Shown here: piece by piece, positions 36,201 through 46,860 of the stretch
Layout: each line of letters opens with the position of its first letter
Numbering within the stretch: position 1 is the stretch's first letter
Assembly: GCA_022419385.1 (NCBI GenBank)
Contig: JAJUBI010000001.1
Coordinates: forward strand, 6,448,001 to 6,512,000
Length of the DNA stretch: 64,000 nt
Direction: 5' to 3'
Source of the DNA: Paraconiothyrium sp. Pb-2020
Lineage: Eukaryota > Ascomycota > Dothideomycetes > Pleosporales > Didymosphaeriaceae
The notes under the pieces: model-generated
What the model was told of the DNA's origin: nothing
What the model saw: the letters and a program-made list of their open reading frames with translations, nothing else
Databases searched by the model: none
Made by a program: the position numbers and the translations under genes

Positions 36201-36900
36201 CTATCTTTCGATTTTGAACAAGCCTGAAAAAGGAACTCCCGAATGGTATGTTCCTAGTCCACAGAGCTGGACCCCGGCGCCCCCGTGGGCAGTAGAAAGG
36301 GAAGTTTCACGAGTCCGCTCACATGTGTTCCTCAAGAAAGCATTTTAGTGTACCACAGAAGAGCTCAAAGGAAGAACTCTGCCGCCATGACACTGAGCAT
36401 CAGCATATTTATGTTTTCGACGGCAGCCCATGGATCGATCGATTGAACATTTTGAACAAGGAGATGGAAGAAGTGTGAGGAGTGCGAATCTACGAAGAAG
36501 GAAGAATTTGTATGCGACATACAGCTTCAGCTGATCGAAAGAGATACGATTGGTCTGCAGTCCTGATTATTAGTGACATCGTACGTCCAATCAGTTTAGT
36601 GAGTCTGCACCATGCGCTTCTTCTATTTCGAAATCAGGCCGAGGATTGGATTGAAGCGCTATAGCGGAGAACAGGAGCACAACCATGTTGATTTCGTATT
36701 CAGCCATTTCAAGCACCGATGCGTTTTTATTGTGTTTCTTGGGATGGCAGCTTAAGGTCACATACCCCGATTGCAGACGCGCTTTTAGTAGGTGCAAGGA
36801 TAAAGTGTAAAGACGAAACTGAATGGCAGGCCAAGGATTTATATGCGTAGTTAGACTCTCACGTCCTCAAATTATGCTTGATCAGTGTGAAGATTCGTGT
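33271..36900 (-). repeat. Repeat block A: diverged units with TATA, CTTCACAC, CACTAAAA and CATGTGG boxes
   Basis: Read on the minus strand, TATA-like boxes occur near 33793, 34076, 34375, 34667 and 34926 (steps of 283, 299, 292 and 259), with weaker ones near 35527, 35765, 36420 and 36841. About 25-35 bp further along each there is a CTTTACACTT or CTTCACACTT type element (for example at 34890, 34630, 36467 and 36800), like a transcription start. Complete CACTAAAA occurs at 33978-33985, 35419-35426, 35709-35716, 35955-35962 and 36343-36350, with one-base variants at 33483, 36594 and 36783. CATGTGG or CATGGGA boxes occur every 60-80 bp. Units with TATA at 33793 and 34076 share CGCCTAGCTATAAAAGC and GTATGGCGT. 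Frames up to 184 codons cross the block but are not conserved between units. Confidence 0.6.
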
Positions 36901-37264
36901 TAAACATCGGTCCTTGTTTTGTTGTTCGACCCACAACCCTACATGAGTACTTGGCGAGGCCCTGAGTGACGCATTTGTCTTGTCCGCGCACTGGCTCATC
37001 GTTCGAAGTTGCCCGTCGACGCTACATCGTGCATCTTTCCAATCATATTTACTGTGATCGTTTGTCGTGGATTCGGATTACGGATTGTATCCGTCCAGTT
37101 GAAGATTCACTGTTACTTAACAATCGACGCCTTACCTAATAAAGCTTAGCGGACGAAAACGACAGATGATGTCATCTGTATGACTGTACGCTACCGCTCC
37201 TCCGACGGATGTTTGGCGTGTTCCCGATGTTACTCTGCACTGCCAACTAATTGATTAAACCAAT
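36901..37264. other. Upstream region of the MFS transporter
   Basis: No gene is seen. The repeat motifs of block A fade out here, and the stretch should hold the transporter promoter. Confidence 0.45.
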
Positions 37265-38695
37265 ATGGCGCACAGTCAGGATCGCGACGCAATCCCTCTC
37301 CAGGAGCTCCAGCAACAACCTCTAAGCCAACATGAACAATACGAAGGTCATTCACCGCGAGATCGAGATCGAAAGAGAGTGCTAGCTCTTACCGGCTCAG
37401 CCTTGTCGCAGTTGCCAATATGGGGTAATTAGACCCTGATGGTCAAGTGACCTCGACTCACGAGCATAGGTTTCGCCATGAGCTACGGCGTACTACAGGA
37501 GTATTACTTTGATCATTGGACCCTGCAAGGCAGTCGCGAACTCACCGGCATCATCGGAACGACATCCAATGGGGTCATGTACCTCTCGATGCCGTTCCTC
37601 TTCGCCTTGTTCACAAGACGATGGGTACGATATCGCCAAACGGCAGCTGCATTTGGCGCTCTTCTTGCATGCGCCAGTTTCATGTTGTCGTCCCTTAGCA
37701 CGCACGTTTGGCATCTCATCGCAACCCAGGGGGTTTTGGCGGCTCTAGGTTGTGCCCTTGTGTTCAGTCCACTCACTTTATCCCTCGGCGAATGGTTCAA
37801 CACGAACAACAGGATATGCAATCGAGCCGTGGCTTTCGGTATCTGCTTGTCCACAAAGAACATCGTAGGATCTGCTTGTCCTTTCTTCTTCCGCGGTCTC
37901 CTTGATAGCCACGGCTTCCGCACGACCTTGATCGCATGGGGCGGCTTGATGATAGGGACCGCGCTGATTTCCATATCCATGATTGCAACTCCTCGTTCGA
38001 GCTTGAACATGAGCGATACTCGAGGACGTAAGATCCCTTGGCAATTTCTGAAACACAAGACTTTTTGGATATATAGCACTGCGACCTTGCTTCAGAGCGC
38101 GGGCTATGGTATCCCGCAAACATACCTTAGCGAGTATGCCAGGAATGTGTCCGCATTGTCGCCTACTTTCTCGACACTACTGATTACTCTCATCAACATA
38201 CCTGGAATCTGCTCTTCGACGTTCTTCGGGTTTCTGAGCGACAACAAGTACCTGCAATTGTCCGCTCAAACGGTTACCGCGATATCGGCTATCAGCTCTG
38301 CCCTTGCTGCATTCCTGTTCTGGGGCTTTGCTGCTCGAGGAGGCACAGCTCTACTGGTCTTGTTCGCAATCACGTTCGGATTCTTTGCCAGCGGTTATAG
38401 CGCAACTTGGGGCGGAACCATGAACGACATGGAACAAGAAGCTGCAGAAAGAAATGAAGCCATCGACAGCGGCGTCTTGTACGGCTTACTCAATGGCGCT
38501 CGAGGCATTGGCTATGTTGCAGGAGGACTCGTCAGTGTGCCTCTGGTGAAGGCGGGGAGCACGACCTCGCTTGGTCGCTTCGGCTATGGTACGACATATG
38601 GGCCTTTGATTATATTTACGGCACTATCTCTGGCCTGCGGTGGGTGCGGCATCATCTTCCGGCCAAAGTGGAAGCGCATATTTTCGATCAGATGA
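37265..38695 (+). CDS. MFS transporter, monocarboxylate-transporter (MCT) type
   Basis: Plasma-membrane permease with 12 predicted membrane segments. Exons 37265-37424 and 37470-38695 give 461 residues. The 45-residue cytoplasmic N-terminus is followed by PIWGFAMSYGVLQEYY, typical of fungal MCT-like transporters, and by TGIIGTTSNGVMYLSMP in segment 2. The loop between segments 2 and 3 has FTRRWVRYRQ, and YGIPQTYLSEYA opens the second half. The single phase-1 intron near the 5' end (GTAATT donor) rejoins the first membrane helix exactly. The likely substrates are monocarboxylates or related small acids, but this family also covers riboflavin and unknown compounds. No metabolic neighbour hints at the cargo. 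Confidence 0.9.
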
Positions 38696-39389
38696 TTGGA
38701 AAGGGGAAATGAAAACTGTTTTGATGCATGCATGCTTACAACGCAGACCAGCATTGTGGGTATGCTTTCCTACCATATCATGCTCTTCTTGCTAGGCAGA
38801 GTGCTCAACTATGATGGTTTTGGCCAGAGGAAGGCTTCCATTTTTGTTTTATTTCGTGTGGCTTGACATTACGATCAAACAGATCTCAGAGAGCTCTCCA
38901 TACATTGTCCGGCTATCTGGACAAAGATTTTCCTAGACAAGAATCGTAGTATAAAACCCGCACAATCAAGTTTCGTGAGTGTAAAACTTCCCATTTCGAA
39001 CACATACTTTAGGCCCTGTCGAGGTTGAGCCGGCATGAACTCAACACGTCTTTGGAGTTCGGACCGTGAAGTCGATATGTCATCGAAGTTATTATCACGA
39101 ACTCGGTATGTCATCAATTCTGATTCGTCGCCGAATTCGATATGTCATTGCCAAGCCCAACCTCAACCAAACGCAATCGCACAGTGCACACTTGTCACAA
39201 ATGCACGATGCAGTTGTGCATCTGAATACAAGATTGGTTTAGTCAGGTCCCACGAGGTGGTTGCGGCGCAGATACTTAACCCCTCTCTCCACATGCTCAG
39301 AGGCAGACTCGGGCTTCCACAGCTGAGCAGGTTTACTTTCAAGCGCGACTTGTCGGCGACTTGAATTCTTCACTTAGCACGTCCTTATC
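38696..39389. other. Intergenic upstream of the copper ATPase
   Basis: Promoter region of the ATPase, with a set of short direct repeats listed separately. No gene is supported. Confidence 0.5.
39071..39150 (+). promoter_or_regulatory. Three direct repeats upstream of the copper ATPase
   Basis: The sequence TCGATATGTCAT, or TCGGTATGTCAT in the middle copy, begins at 39072, 39103 and 39137, steps of about 31 and 34 bp (three helical turns). They lie 240-320 bp before the ATG. Such spacing suggests a multi-copy regulator site; no known copper-regulator consensus was recognised. Confidence 0.45.
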
Positions 39390-42300
39390 ATGGCATGTGG
39401 ATCTGGGTGCTGTGGCGCCGCTCCCAATACTCAACCTGTTCCGATTTCGGAGTCAACTCACGACAACAAAGAGAGCTGTAGCAGTGTTGAAGACAAGCGC
39501 TCAAGAAGTCCAGCCGAGGATTGCCAGGATACCTTCTGTGCTGATTCGCCTGAAGATGTGCAACTCGAAGAGGACTACCCTTCTTCAAATGCTTCCGAGA
39601 TCCACAAGTGCTGTGAAGGCAGGCCCTCACCTTGCTGCGAACGTAAGCTTGTCGCGCTTCTCTTCCTTCGAACTTCGAACTGAACCATGCTACAGTCGAG
39701 AAGTCCAATAAATTATCATCCTCGCCACCGCAGCGACCCGCTTCCCATTCTTCGACAGCATCCTGTTCTCCCACGGATTCCTGCTGCACGTCCCACCCCG
39801 CCAAAGCATGCGGGTCTGCTAGATCACCGATGTACGCCGATGGTTGCTGCGCGCTGGTACAAAAGGATCCCCTGAAGAAGAGCCACTCTGCCTCGCCTGC
39901 TTCGATTGCGTCTTGCACCTCGACAGATTCTTGCTGTGCGCCTAAAGCCACCAACGCATGTAACCAAACAACTACCAAAGGCTATCCCGATGCTTGCTGT
40001 GACGAGGTAAAATCTTCGGCCGGCGGTGATACGTGCTGCGCTATAAAGAAAACGAATGTGATTGAAAAAGTAGGAGAAATTGAGACCCGCGCGGTATATA
40101 ACACTGACTCTGAGCTGGGCCTCTCCGGCAAGGAACATGTGGTTCTCAGTATTTCAGGCATGACCTGTACCGGATGCGAAACAAAGCTTTCGCGGACGTT
40201 GACGACACTGCCGTCAGTCACGAAACTGAAGACTAGTTTGGTGCTGTCAAGGGCCGAATTCGATCTGGATGTAAGCGCTCAATCAGTGGACGGAGTTATA
40301 AGACACCTGGAACGAACCACGGAGTTCAAATGCGAGCGCGTCACAAACTGCGGTTCTAGCCTTGACTTGCTTTACCCCGGGGATGCCGCAGACATTATTA
40401 AGGGCGAATGGCCCAGTGGGGTAACGGACGTCCGGGCTGTTGACAAGAGGACAATACGCATCGATTTCGATGCGAAAGTTATTGGCGCGCGGGACCTTGT
40501 CCAGAACGGCTGGCCACATCCCATGAAATTGGCACCTCCGAGTGCTGACCCGACTCTAGATGCTGGTGCCCGACATGTACGTCACGTGGGTTATTTGACC
40601 TTACTGTCCATTCTTCTCACGATACCCGTTTTAGTGCTGTCCTGGGCACCATTTCCGAACAAAAAAAAGAAAGAGACCACCTTTGCATCTGTTTCGTTGG
40701 CACTTGCAACCTTGGTCCAAGTCATCGTTGCTGGACCATTTTATCCGAAAGCCCTCAAGGCCTTAGTCTTCTCGCGAGTAATCGAGATGGACCTTTTGAT
40801 CGTCTTGAGCACGACTGCAGCCTACGTTTTCTCAGTTGTGGCATTTGGATACCTGGTCACCCACCAAGCGCTGTCTACCGGTCAATTCTTCGAGACTAGT
40901 ACGTTACTGGTTACCCTTATCATGGTCGGTCGATTGGTCGCAGCCTTGGCCCGCCAAAAAGCTGTCGAGTCGATATCTATCCGATCGCTACAAACTTCTT
41001 TTGCGACCCTTATCTTGCCAAATGGAGATGAGGAAGAGATTGACACGAGACTTCTTCAGTATGGTGATGTCTTTAGAGTGTCCCCAGAGTCGCGCGTCCC
41101 TACTGATGGAACGGTTATATCAGGTACTTCCGAAATCGACGAATCTATGCTTACTGGGGAATCAAGACCCGTTGTAAAATCGAAAGGATCTCAGCTCATT
41201 GCCGGATCCATCAATGGATCAGGAGTGCTCACCGTGAAACTCACTCGGATCCCTGGAGATAACACTATTAGCACGATCGCCAGCATGGTTGATGAGGCCA
41301 AGCTGACAAAGCCAAAAATCCAGGAGATTGCTGACCAAGTAGCTACGTACTTCGTACCTGTTGTGGTATCGCTCACTATCATTATCTTCTGTGTCTGGCT
41401 TGCTATTGGTATCACAATCCAGCAAAAGTCAGCATCAGAGGCTACAATCCAGTCTATCACGTACGCGATCACCGTTCTAATCGTATCTTGTCCGTGTGCC
41501 ATTGGCCTTGCAGTACCAATGGTCATAGTAGTCGCGACCGGCGTTGCTGCTGAGAACGGAGTCGTCTTCAAGTCTGCAGATGCAATCGAAATCGCGTGGA
41601 AGACTACTGATGTGGTTTTTGACAAGACTGGTACCCTCACCCAGGGAAAGCTCTCAGTTGCTGAGAGCGAGATCCTCGATTCGTCAGTCGGCACGAAAGC
41701 CCTTCTCTTAGGCCTTGTCAAGGACAGCAAGCATCCGGTTTCTATTGCTGTTGCGACTCATCTCAAGTCCCAAGGTGTGTCGGCCACGGCGATTTCAGAT
41801 CCAAAGAATGTAATCGGCAAAGGCGTTGAAGGAGCTTTCGCTGGGCGCACACTCCGCGCAGGCAATTCAAGATGGCTGGGACTCACAGATCATGCTTCTG
41901 TCCAACCCATTCTTTCCCGGGGCTACACGGCGTTCTGCTTCACCGTGAACGGGGAATTGGCCGCTGCATTTGGCCTTCAAGATTCCATGCGAGAGGATGC
42001 GCTCAGTACAGTGGTCAAACTTCAAGAACGCAACATTGCGGTCCACGTACTCTCAGGTGATGACGACGGTGCTGTCCGCGCGGCCATAGCACGGCTTCGT
42101 ATCCCATCTGCAAACGTCCGATCGCGCTGTACTCCGGCAGAGAAACAAGCCTACATCAAAGACCTCCTATCCACGACAAGTACACAGGGGTCCAAGAGAA
42201 AGCAGAAACAACCCATTGTCATGTTCTGCGGAGACGGGACGAACGACGCAGTCGCGCTCGCCCAAGCCTCCATCGGCGTTCACATGAATGGCGGAACCGA

Positions 42301-42565
42301 CGTGGCCAAATCTGCGGCAGACGTTGTTCTCATGCGTCCAAGCGTGGCCGGCATTCTCGTTGCCATGGCTGTGAGCCGTAAATCAATGCATCGTATCGCA
42401 TTCAACTTTGGGTGGAGCTTCGTGTACAACGTGTTTGCGATTCTGCTTGCGGCGGGTGCTTTCGTGCATGCGAGGATTCCGCCTGAGTTCGCGGGGCTGG
42501 GTGAGCTGGTGAGCGTGCTGCCGGTAGTTGCCGCTGGGATACTCCTCAAGTGGGTGAAGATCTAA
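39390..42565 (+). CDS. P1B-type copper-exporting ATPase with Cys-rich N-terminus
   Basis: Pumps Cu(I) out of the cytosol using ATP. Exons 39390-39642 and 39696-42565 give 1040 residues. The first 200 residues hold eight Cys-Cys pairs in contexts such as GCCG, PCCE, DSCCT, DGCCA, DACCD and DTCCA. A heavy-metal-associated domain with SGMTCTGC follows near residue 235. The pump core has LTGESRPV (actuator), VSCPCAIGLAVPM (CPC in the ion channel), DKTGTLTQG (phosphorylated Asp), SKHPVS (HP motif) and GDGTNDAVALA. The layout resembles fungal CrpA/Crp1 copper-detoxification pumps, so plasma-membrane export is likelier than Ccc2-type Golgi loading. The phase-1 intron lies within the Cys-rich region. 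The three direct repeats in the promoter may mediate metal response, which is inference. Confidence 0.93.
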
Positions 42566-43444
42566 CAGTAAGGGGCATTCGTGGTATGAGAAGCAAAGCT
42601 GGACTCCGCTTACTTCGAGTTCATTTTTCAGTATGCTAGCGGGCAGTATCGAATGAGACCACGAGTCTGCTTACCAGGTGCTTGGTCTGTGTCTAATTTC
42701 GTTGCATACCTATGGTACAGTGTCATTGTTACAGTAAGGTCATCCTTCCATCAGCTACCTACCGAACATGACCTACCTCTGCGAGTATGGAAGTACATCT
42801 CTGGACTCGCCCAAGTCAAACTTGTCTGCCAACTCTTCACAACAACACCGTTTTCGTGTGTACGGTGCAGCTAGTTCAATTGCTGAGCAGATTCAATTGG
42901 GCATGTTGCGGCCCAAGGCCAATGTCAAAAAACCCGAAGAAAAGATAACAGTAATCTTGATTGAGCAGTTCCAGTCATGTGATGAAGAATGTAAAGGTAG
43001 TGACCTCAGAGAATAAGCATCACGTGACATGTATAAGCGAAGCGCTAAATGTTCGAGTTTAGCTCTTGATCGTCTCACACCTATGATCCGTGCACACTCA
43101 ACTTTTCCAAAGCGTTCGTGCAGTCAGAATTGTTCAGGCGCCCCATATCATCCTTCAGGTAATTTCAGTCTGTTATTGCGGGCGGGCTGTTACGCGTTCG
43201 AAAACCGCGAGGCCTGATTGTGGTTTTGTCAGTGAGAAAATCCGCCCGCGTCGAATTTCATCACAGTGAAAACGACCAACACACGTTGGAACGGAAGACA
43301 GCCGGAGAGAGGATGCATATTTCGAGCAAGGGAACTTCCGGTAGCATAGACACTGGTCGATATCTTGTATGAATTGGAAGGTTTGCACTGGTCTGAGTAA
43401 AAGGATTTGTTTGCGGAAGGAAAGGGCAAGGAAACGGGATAGAG
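42566..43444. other. Intergenic, no gene seen
   Basis: Spacer between the ATPase and the AlkB-like gene. Only short unconserved frames occur. Confidence 0.5.
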
Positions 43445-44158
43445 ATGCAAGAGCTCCAGATTCAACCAAGAGGCATATTCTGGCAGGATGACTTTATAAC
43501 GCCTGAACACGAAGCCCGCCTTGTGGACATTTTCCAGAACGAACTGGAGTGGCCAGAGCGCTCCGGCCGTCTATCGCTACACTACGGCTACACCTTCGAC
43601 TACAAAACATTTGGGGTGGATCCGAATGTTCCGTTCAAAGCATTTCCAGTTTGGTTGGGTCCATTGATACCGACAAGGGAAGGCAGACCACCCGATCAGG
43701 TTTGTCTGCAGCATTACCCGCCCGGCGCAGGTATACCCCCGCATGTCGACACACATTCGGCGTACGATCAGTTGTACGCTTTGTCGTTGGGGGCGCCGGT
43801 CATGATGCAATTTTCACGAAGTAGCGACGCCGATGGCGACGACGAGGGCGAAAAAAAGGAGGTAGTAGAGGTAGACTTGACACCGAGGAGCATGATGCAG
43901 ATGTCGGGCGACTCGCGACTGCACTGGACGCACGGTATTAAGAAGCGCAAGACGGATACATTGCCAAATGGTATGGTGAGGAGGCGCCTCGATAGGTGGA
44001 GTATCACGTACCGTTGGATCAGAGAGCCCGCCGTGTGCGACTGCGGCGACATCAAATTGTGTGATACCACACAGAGGAAGTTGGGTATAGAGAAAGAGTA
44101 CAGGTGGAAGAAGGAGGGCGAGGGAACAACCGTTGGTCTGCTTCAAAAAACGGAGTGA
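43445..44158 (+). CDS. AlkB-like 2-oxoglutarate/Fe(II) dioxygenase
   Basis: Intronless 237-residue protein of the AlkB fold, which oxidatively demethylates nucleic acids or other substrates. The iron ligands are visible as H100 and D102 in PPHVDTHSAY and H163 in LHWTHGI. The arginines that bind 2-oxoglutarate lie in WSITYRWIR (about R190 and R193). CLQHYPPGAGIPPHVDTHSA most resembles the ALKBH8/ALKBH4-like eukaryotic branch. An acidic insert (DADGDDEGEKKE) lies between core strands. The C-terminal tail has CDCGDIKLC, a possible metal site or an added feature of this branch. There is no RNA-recognition or methyltransferase domain as in animal ALKBH8. Substrate is unknown. Confidence 0.88.
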   Translation: MQELQIQPRGIFWQDDFITPEHEARLVDIFQNELEWPERSGRLSLHYGYTFDYKTFGVDPNVPFKAFPVWLGPLIPTREGRPPDQVCLQHYPPGAGIPPHVDTHSAYDQLYALSLGAPVMMQFSRSSDADGDDEGEKKEVVEVDLTPRSMMQMSGDSRLHWTHGIKKRKTDTLPNGMVRRRLDRWSITYRWIREPAVCDCGDIKLCDTTQRKLGIEKEYRWKKEGEGTTVGLLQKTE

Positions 44159-44519
44159 GAGGCCGTGTCTGGAATGCGGTATCACTGATCGGAGGACTTT
44201 GCTATGCAAGGGTTGTCTTACGTTGAATCCTATCTAATTTACCTGGGCTCCTGGAGAGATGGTCCTGCGTTTCTTATTTTTGGGTCTAGTTTGTCATTGC
44301 TCCGTCGATCATTGTTTGTTGTAACGCGCGGATCGCGCTTACGCGAGGAATGCCCCTATACGCGCGCGGGTTCCTCAAAACCTCACTGGGCTATGAACCT
44401 TATACTTCACTCACTTCTCGCAATCTTCTGCAGAATCACCCTCATTTTGTTAGTCACACCGTTATCATCAACGTTCTTTAGATTTACGAGTAAGTGTTCG
44501 AAAACAGCTGACGGGAAAG
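44159..44519. other. Intergenic, no gene seen
   Basis: Short spacer that should contain the WSC gene promoter. Confidence 0.5.
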
Positions 44520-45955
44520 ATGGATGACAGTATGAGTGTAGTGATCATACACGCACTTGCAGTTGCGTGGCTTTTGCGGCTTCCTGGAGGAGCGGCGAAT
44601 GTTTTCAAGGAACATACCAGCGACGCCAAGTTTGTTGGCCTCGCGCCTGCTGATTCATCGCCTTCCGGATGGACGTTCAATGGGTGTTACTCGAATCTCC
44701 CGGATGGGGTTTTGCGCTCCGCACCCTTGGGTCGAACAATGAGCGCAAAGGTTTGCACCGATATCTGCAACGCGGATCAGGCGGGGAGTCACAAGTTTGC
44801 CACAGTGTATGATACGGACTTCTGCCTCTGTGGAAGTACAATCGATACCACTGGAAGGCAATCGGATGAGGACTGCTTGCAGCAGTGTTCTGAATTCCAG
44901 GGACTTCTCAACGAGCCGTGTGGAGCGAATGGGATGGCGGTGTATTACGAGAGAGTGCAAGCGGTGAGTTGACTTATCAATGGGCAAGATGGGAACGACA
45001 ACGGATACATGCTTAACGAGCTAGATAACTATCTCGTCAACATCCACGTCAACCAACGCGTTCACATCAACTGGCACGTCTGTTACTCAGACGTCGACTC
45101 TGACTACTACATTCGTCACGCAGGGATCAAGCCAATCAGGGGCAAGTAGCACATCTAGCTCTCAGACTTCAACGTCAACTAGCACCCCTGTAACGCAAAC
45201 ATCCACAGTAACCAGTTCATCTGCCACGCGGACATCGACGGCAACTAGTTCATCAGTGTCGCAGACATCAACGGCCACTAGCATATCTGTTTCGCAATCG
45301 TCATTGACAACAAGCACATTCGTCATACAAACATCAACGGCAACTAGCTCATCTGTCAGTCAGACATCAACAGCAACTAGCATATCGGTATCGCAGACGT
45401 CAACAACAACCAGCACTTTTGTCTCGCAGACACCAACGACGACCACTACGCTGTCAACAACAGAAACTTCTACTACAGAGACGCCCACAACAACCGACAC
45501 GTTCATAACAACGGATACATCTGTTACGGAGACGCTAGTGAGCGAGACTGGTAAGAGACCACCGACGTCATAGCTAAAAGAACTGTCGGAAGATGTTACA
45601 AGTGCAACCGCTCCTATGGATCAGCCGGCCTTCTACTTGATACACTCCAGCTAACGGGACCCCTACAGACACAAGTATTACTACCGAAGAGCCTCCTACT
45701 ACTACCGAAGACCCTGTCACAACTACTGAAGAGCCTTCTACTACTACTGAAGAGCCAGATAACACTATCACAGAGCCTCCCACCGTTGAGGAACCCAACA
45801 CAGATCCCGAAGAGCCTACTACACCCGAAGATCCCACTACTCCTGAAGATCCCACTACACCCGAAGATCCCACTACTCCCGAAGATCCTACTACTCCCGA
45901 TGATTCCGTAGTAAACCTCATCGACACTCCACAAGAGGTGAGTGGATTCCACTAG
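44520..45955 (+). CDS. Secreted WSC-domain protein with mucin-like Thr/Ser tail
   Basis: Extracellular or wall protein. Exons 44520-44963, 45025-45550 and 45651-45955 join in phase. A signal peptide follows either Met1 or Met5 (VVIIHALAVAWLL). One WSC domain runs from FNGCYSNLPDGVLRS through DTDFCLCG to CGANGMAVYYE. The second exon is an almost pure Thr/Ser repeat built on SVSQTSTATS-like units. The third is Thr/Pro/Glu-rich and ends with tandem PEDPTT units before PDDSVVNLIDTPQE. The last GTGAGT, 15 bp before the stop, could be a donor to another exon, so the C-terminus is uncertain and no GPI signal is seen. Together with the gene at 6.8-8.1 kb the window holds two WSC proteins of different architecture. 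Confidence 0.82.
45806..45895 (+). repeat. 18-bp coding minisatellite (PEDPTT units)
   Basis: Five consecutive 18-bp units encode PEEPTT and then four PEDPTT repeats, differing only at synonymous positions apart from the first unit. Such arrays vary in copy number among strains of fungal wall proteins. Confidence 0.85.
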
Positions 45956-46860
45956 TTTTAGCTCTTAATTACTCTGTGCTCTGGAGGTAGGTCGCTTTCT
46001 TTTCGCGTTGCAATTTCATGTACATATCCGCGAATTCTATCATCAACCAATCAGTACTGCTACTACATGCCAGTGATGTGTTCGGGATACTTCAGCCACA
46101 GATGTGAAAAGCTCTTCCACTGCGGACACGAGCGCGTTACCATTTGCTGTATTTGGCCCAAATAAGCCATAAGGTCGCATCTACCTGTGCAATAGCTAAT
46201 CTTATGTTTATGCGAAATCCCTAGCCATCCGTTTCTGATCTAGGATGAACACATCAGCACAAGTATGCTAAACGCGGTTCTGATTTAGCAGTGTTCAGGT
46301 GGCCACATGTTGCCCATTCGAGCCAACGGGGTGTCGGAATACTTCTGAACAGCGCTGTACATGCACTGAATATGGCATCTAAGGAAGTCGTGAGGGTACC
46401 AACAAATCGAACAGGAGTTCATAACTGATAGCAACATGCTGGGCATGACGCAGGCTTCACATTCGCTAGTGCCGAATAGTTCAAAGGTATGTTCTTGACA
46501 GGTGAATGACAGAGCACAACATGATCCGACCAGGACCCTAGCCTTCCAATGGTCCTTTTGAGGGGCTCTTTGCGCTTTATAAACCTATATATTTTTGTTA
46601 AAAGACCTGGTGTGGTTCAAGTGTGAGTTCCGCAACATCAGTTTAGAAACACCGGTTTGTGCCTACCCCTCACCGCAGCGCCATTGCGCGACTAAGTCGT
46701 CAAAATCCATTATTTGGTTCTGGAGCTAATTTGTTGGACTTTTGTAGATTGTGCCACATGGAGACGAGATCCTCTTGTTCAGGAAGCTCGCGGCTCACCA
46801 TGATTCAGTGATTTTCTCTTCTTCATTTGCGCTCATGGGACTCAGAGCGACCTAGTTGCA
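45956..46860. other. Intergenic, no gene seen
   Basis: AT-rich spacer after the WSC gene. No supported gene or RNA. Confidence 0.45.
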
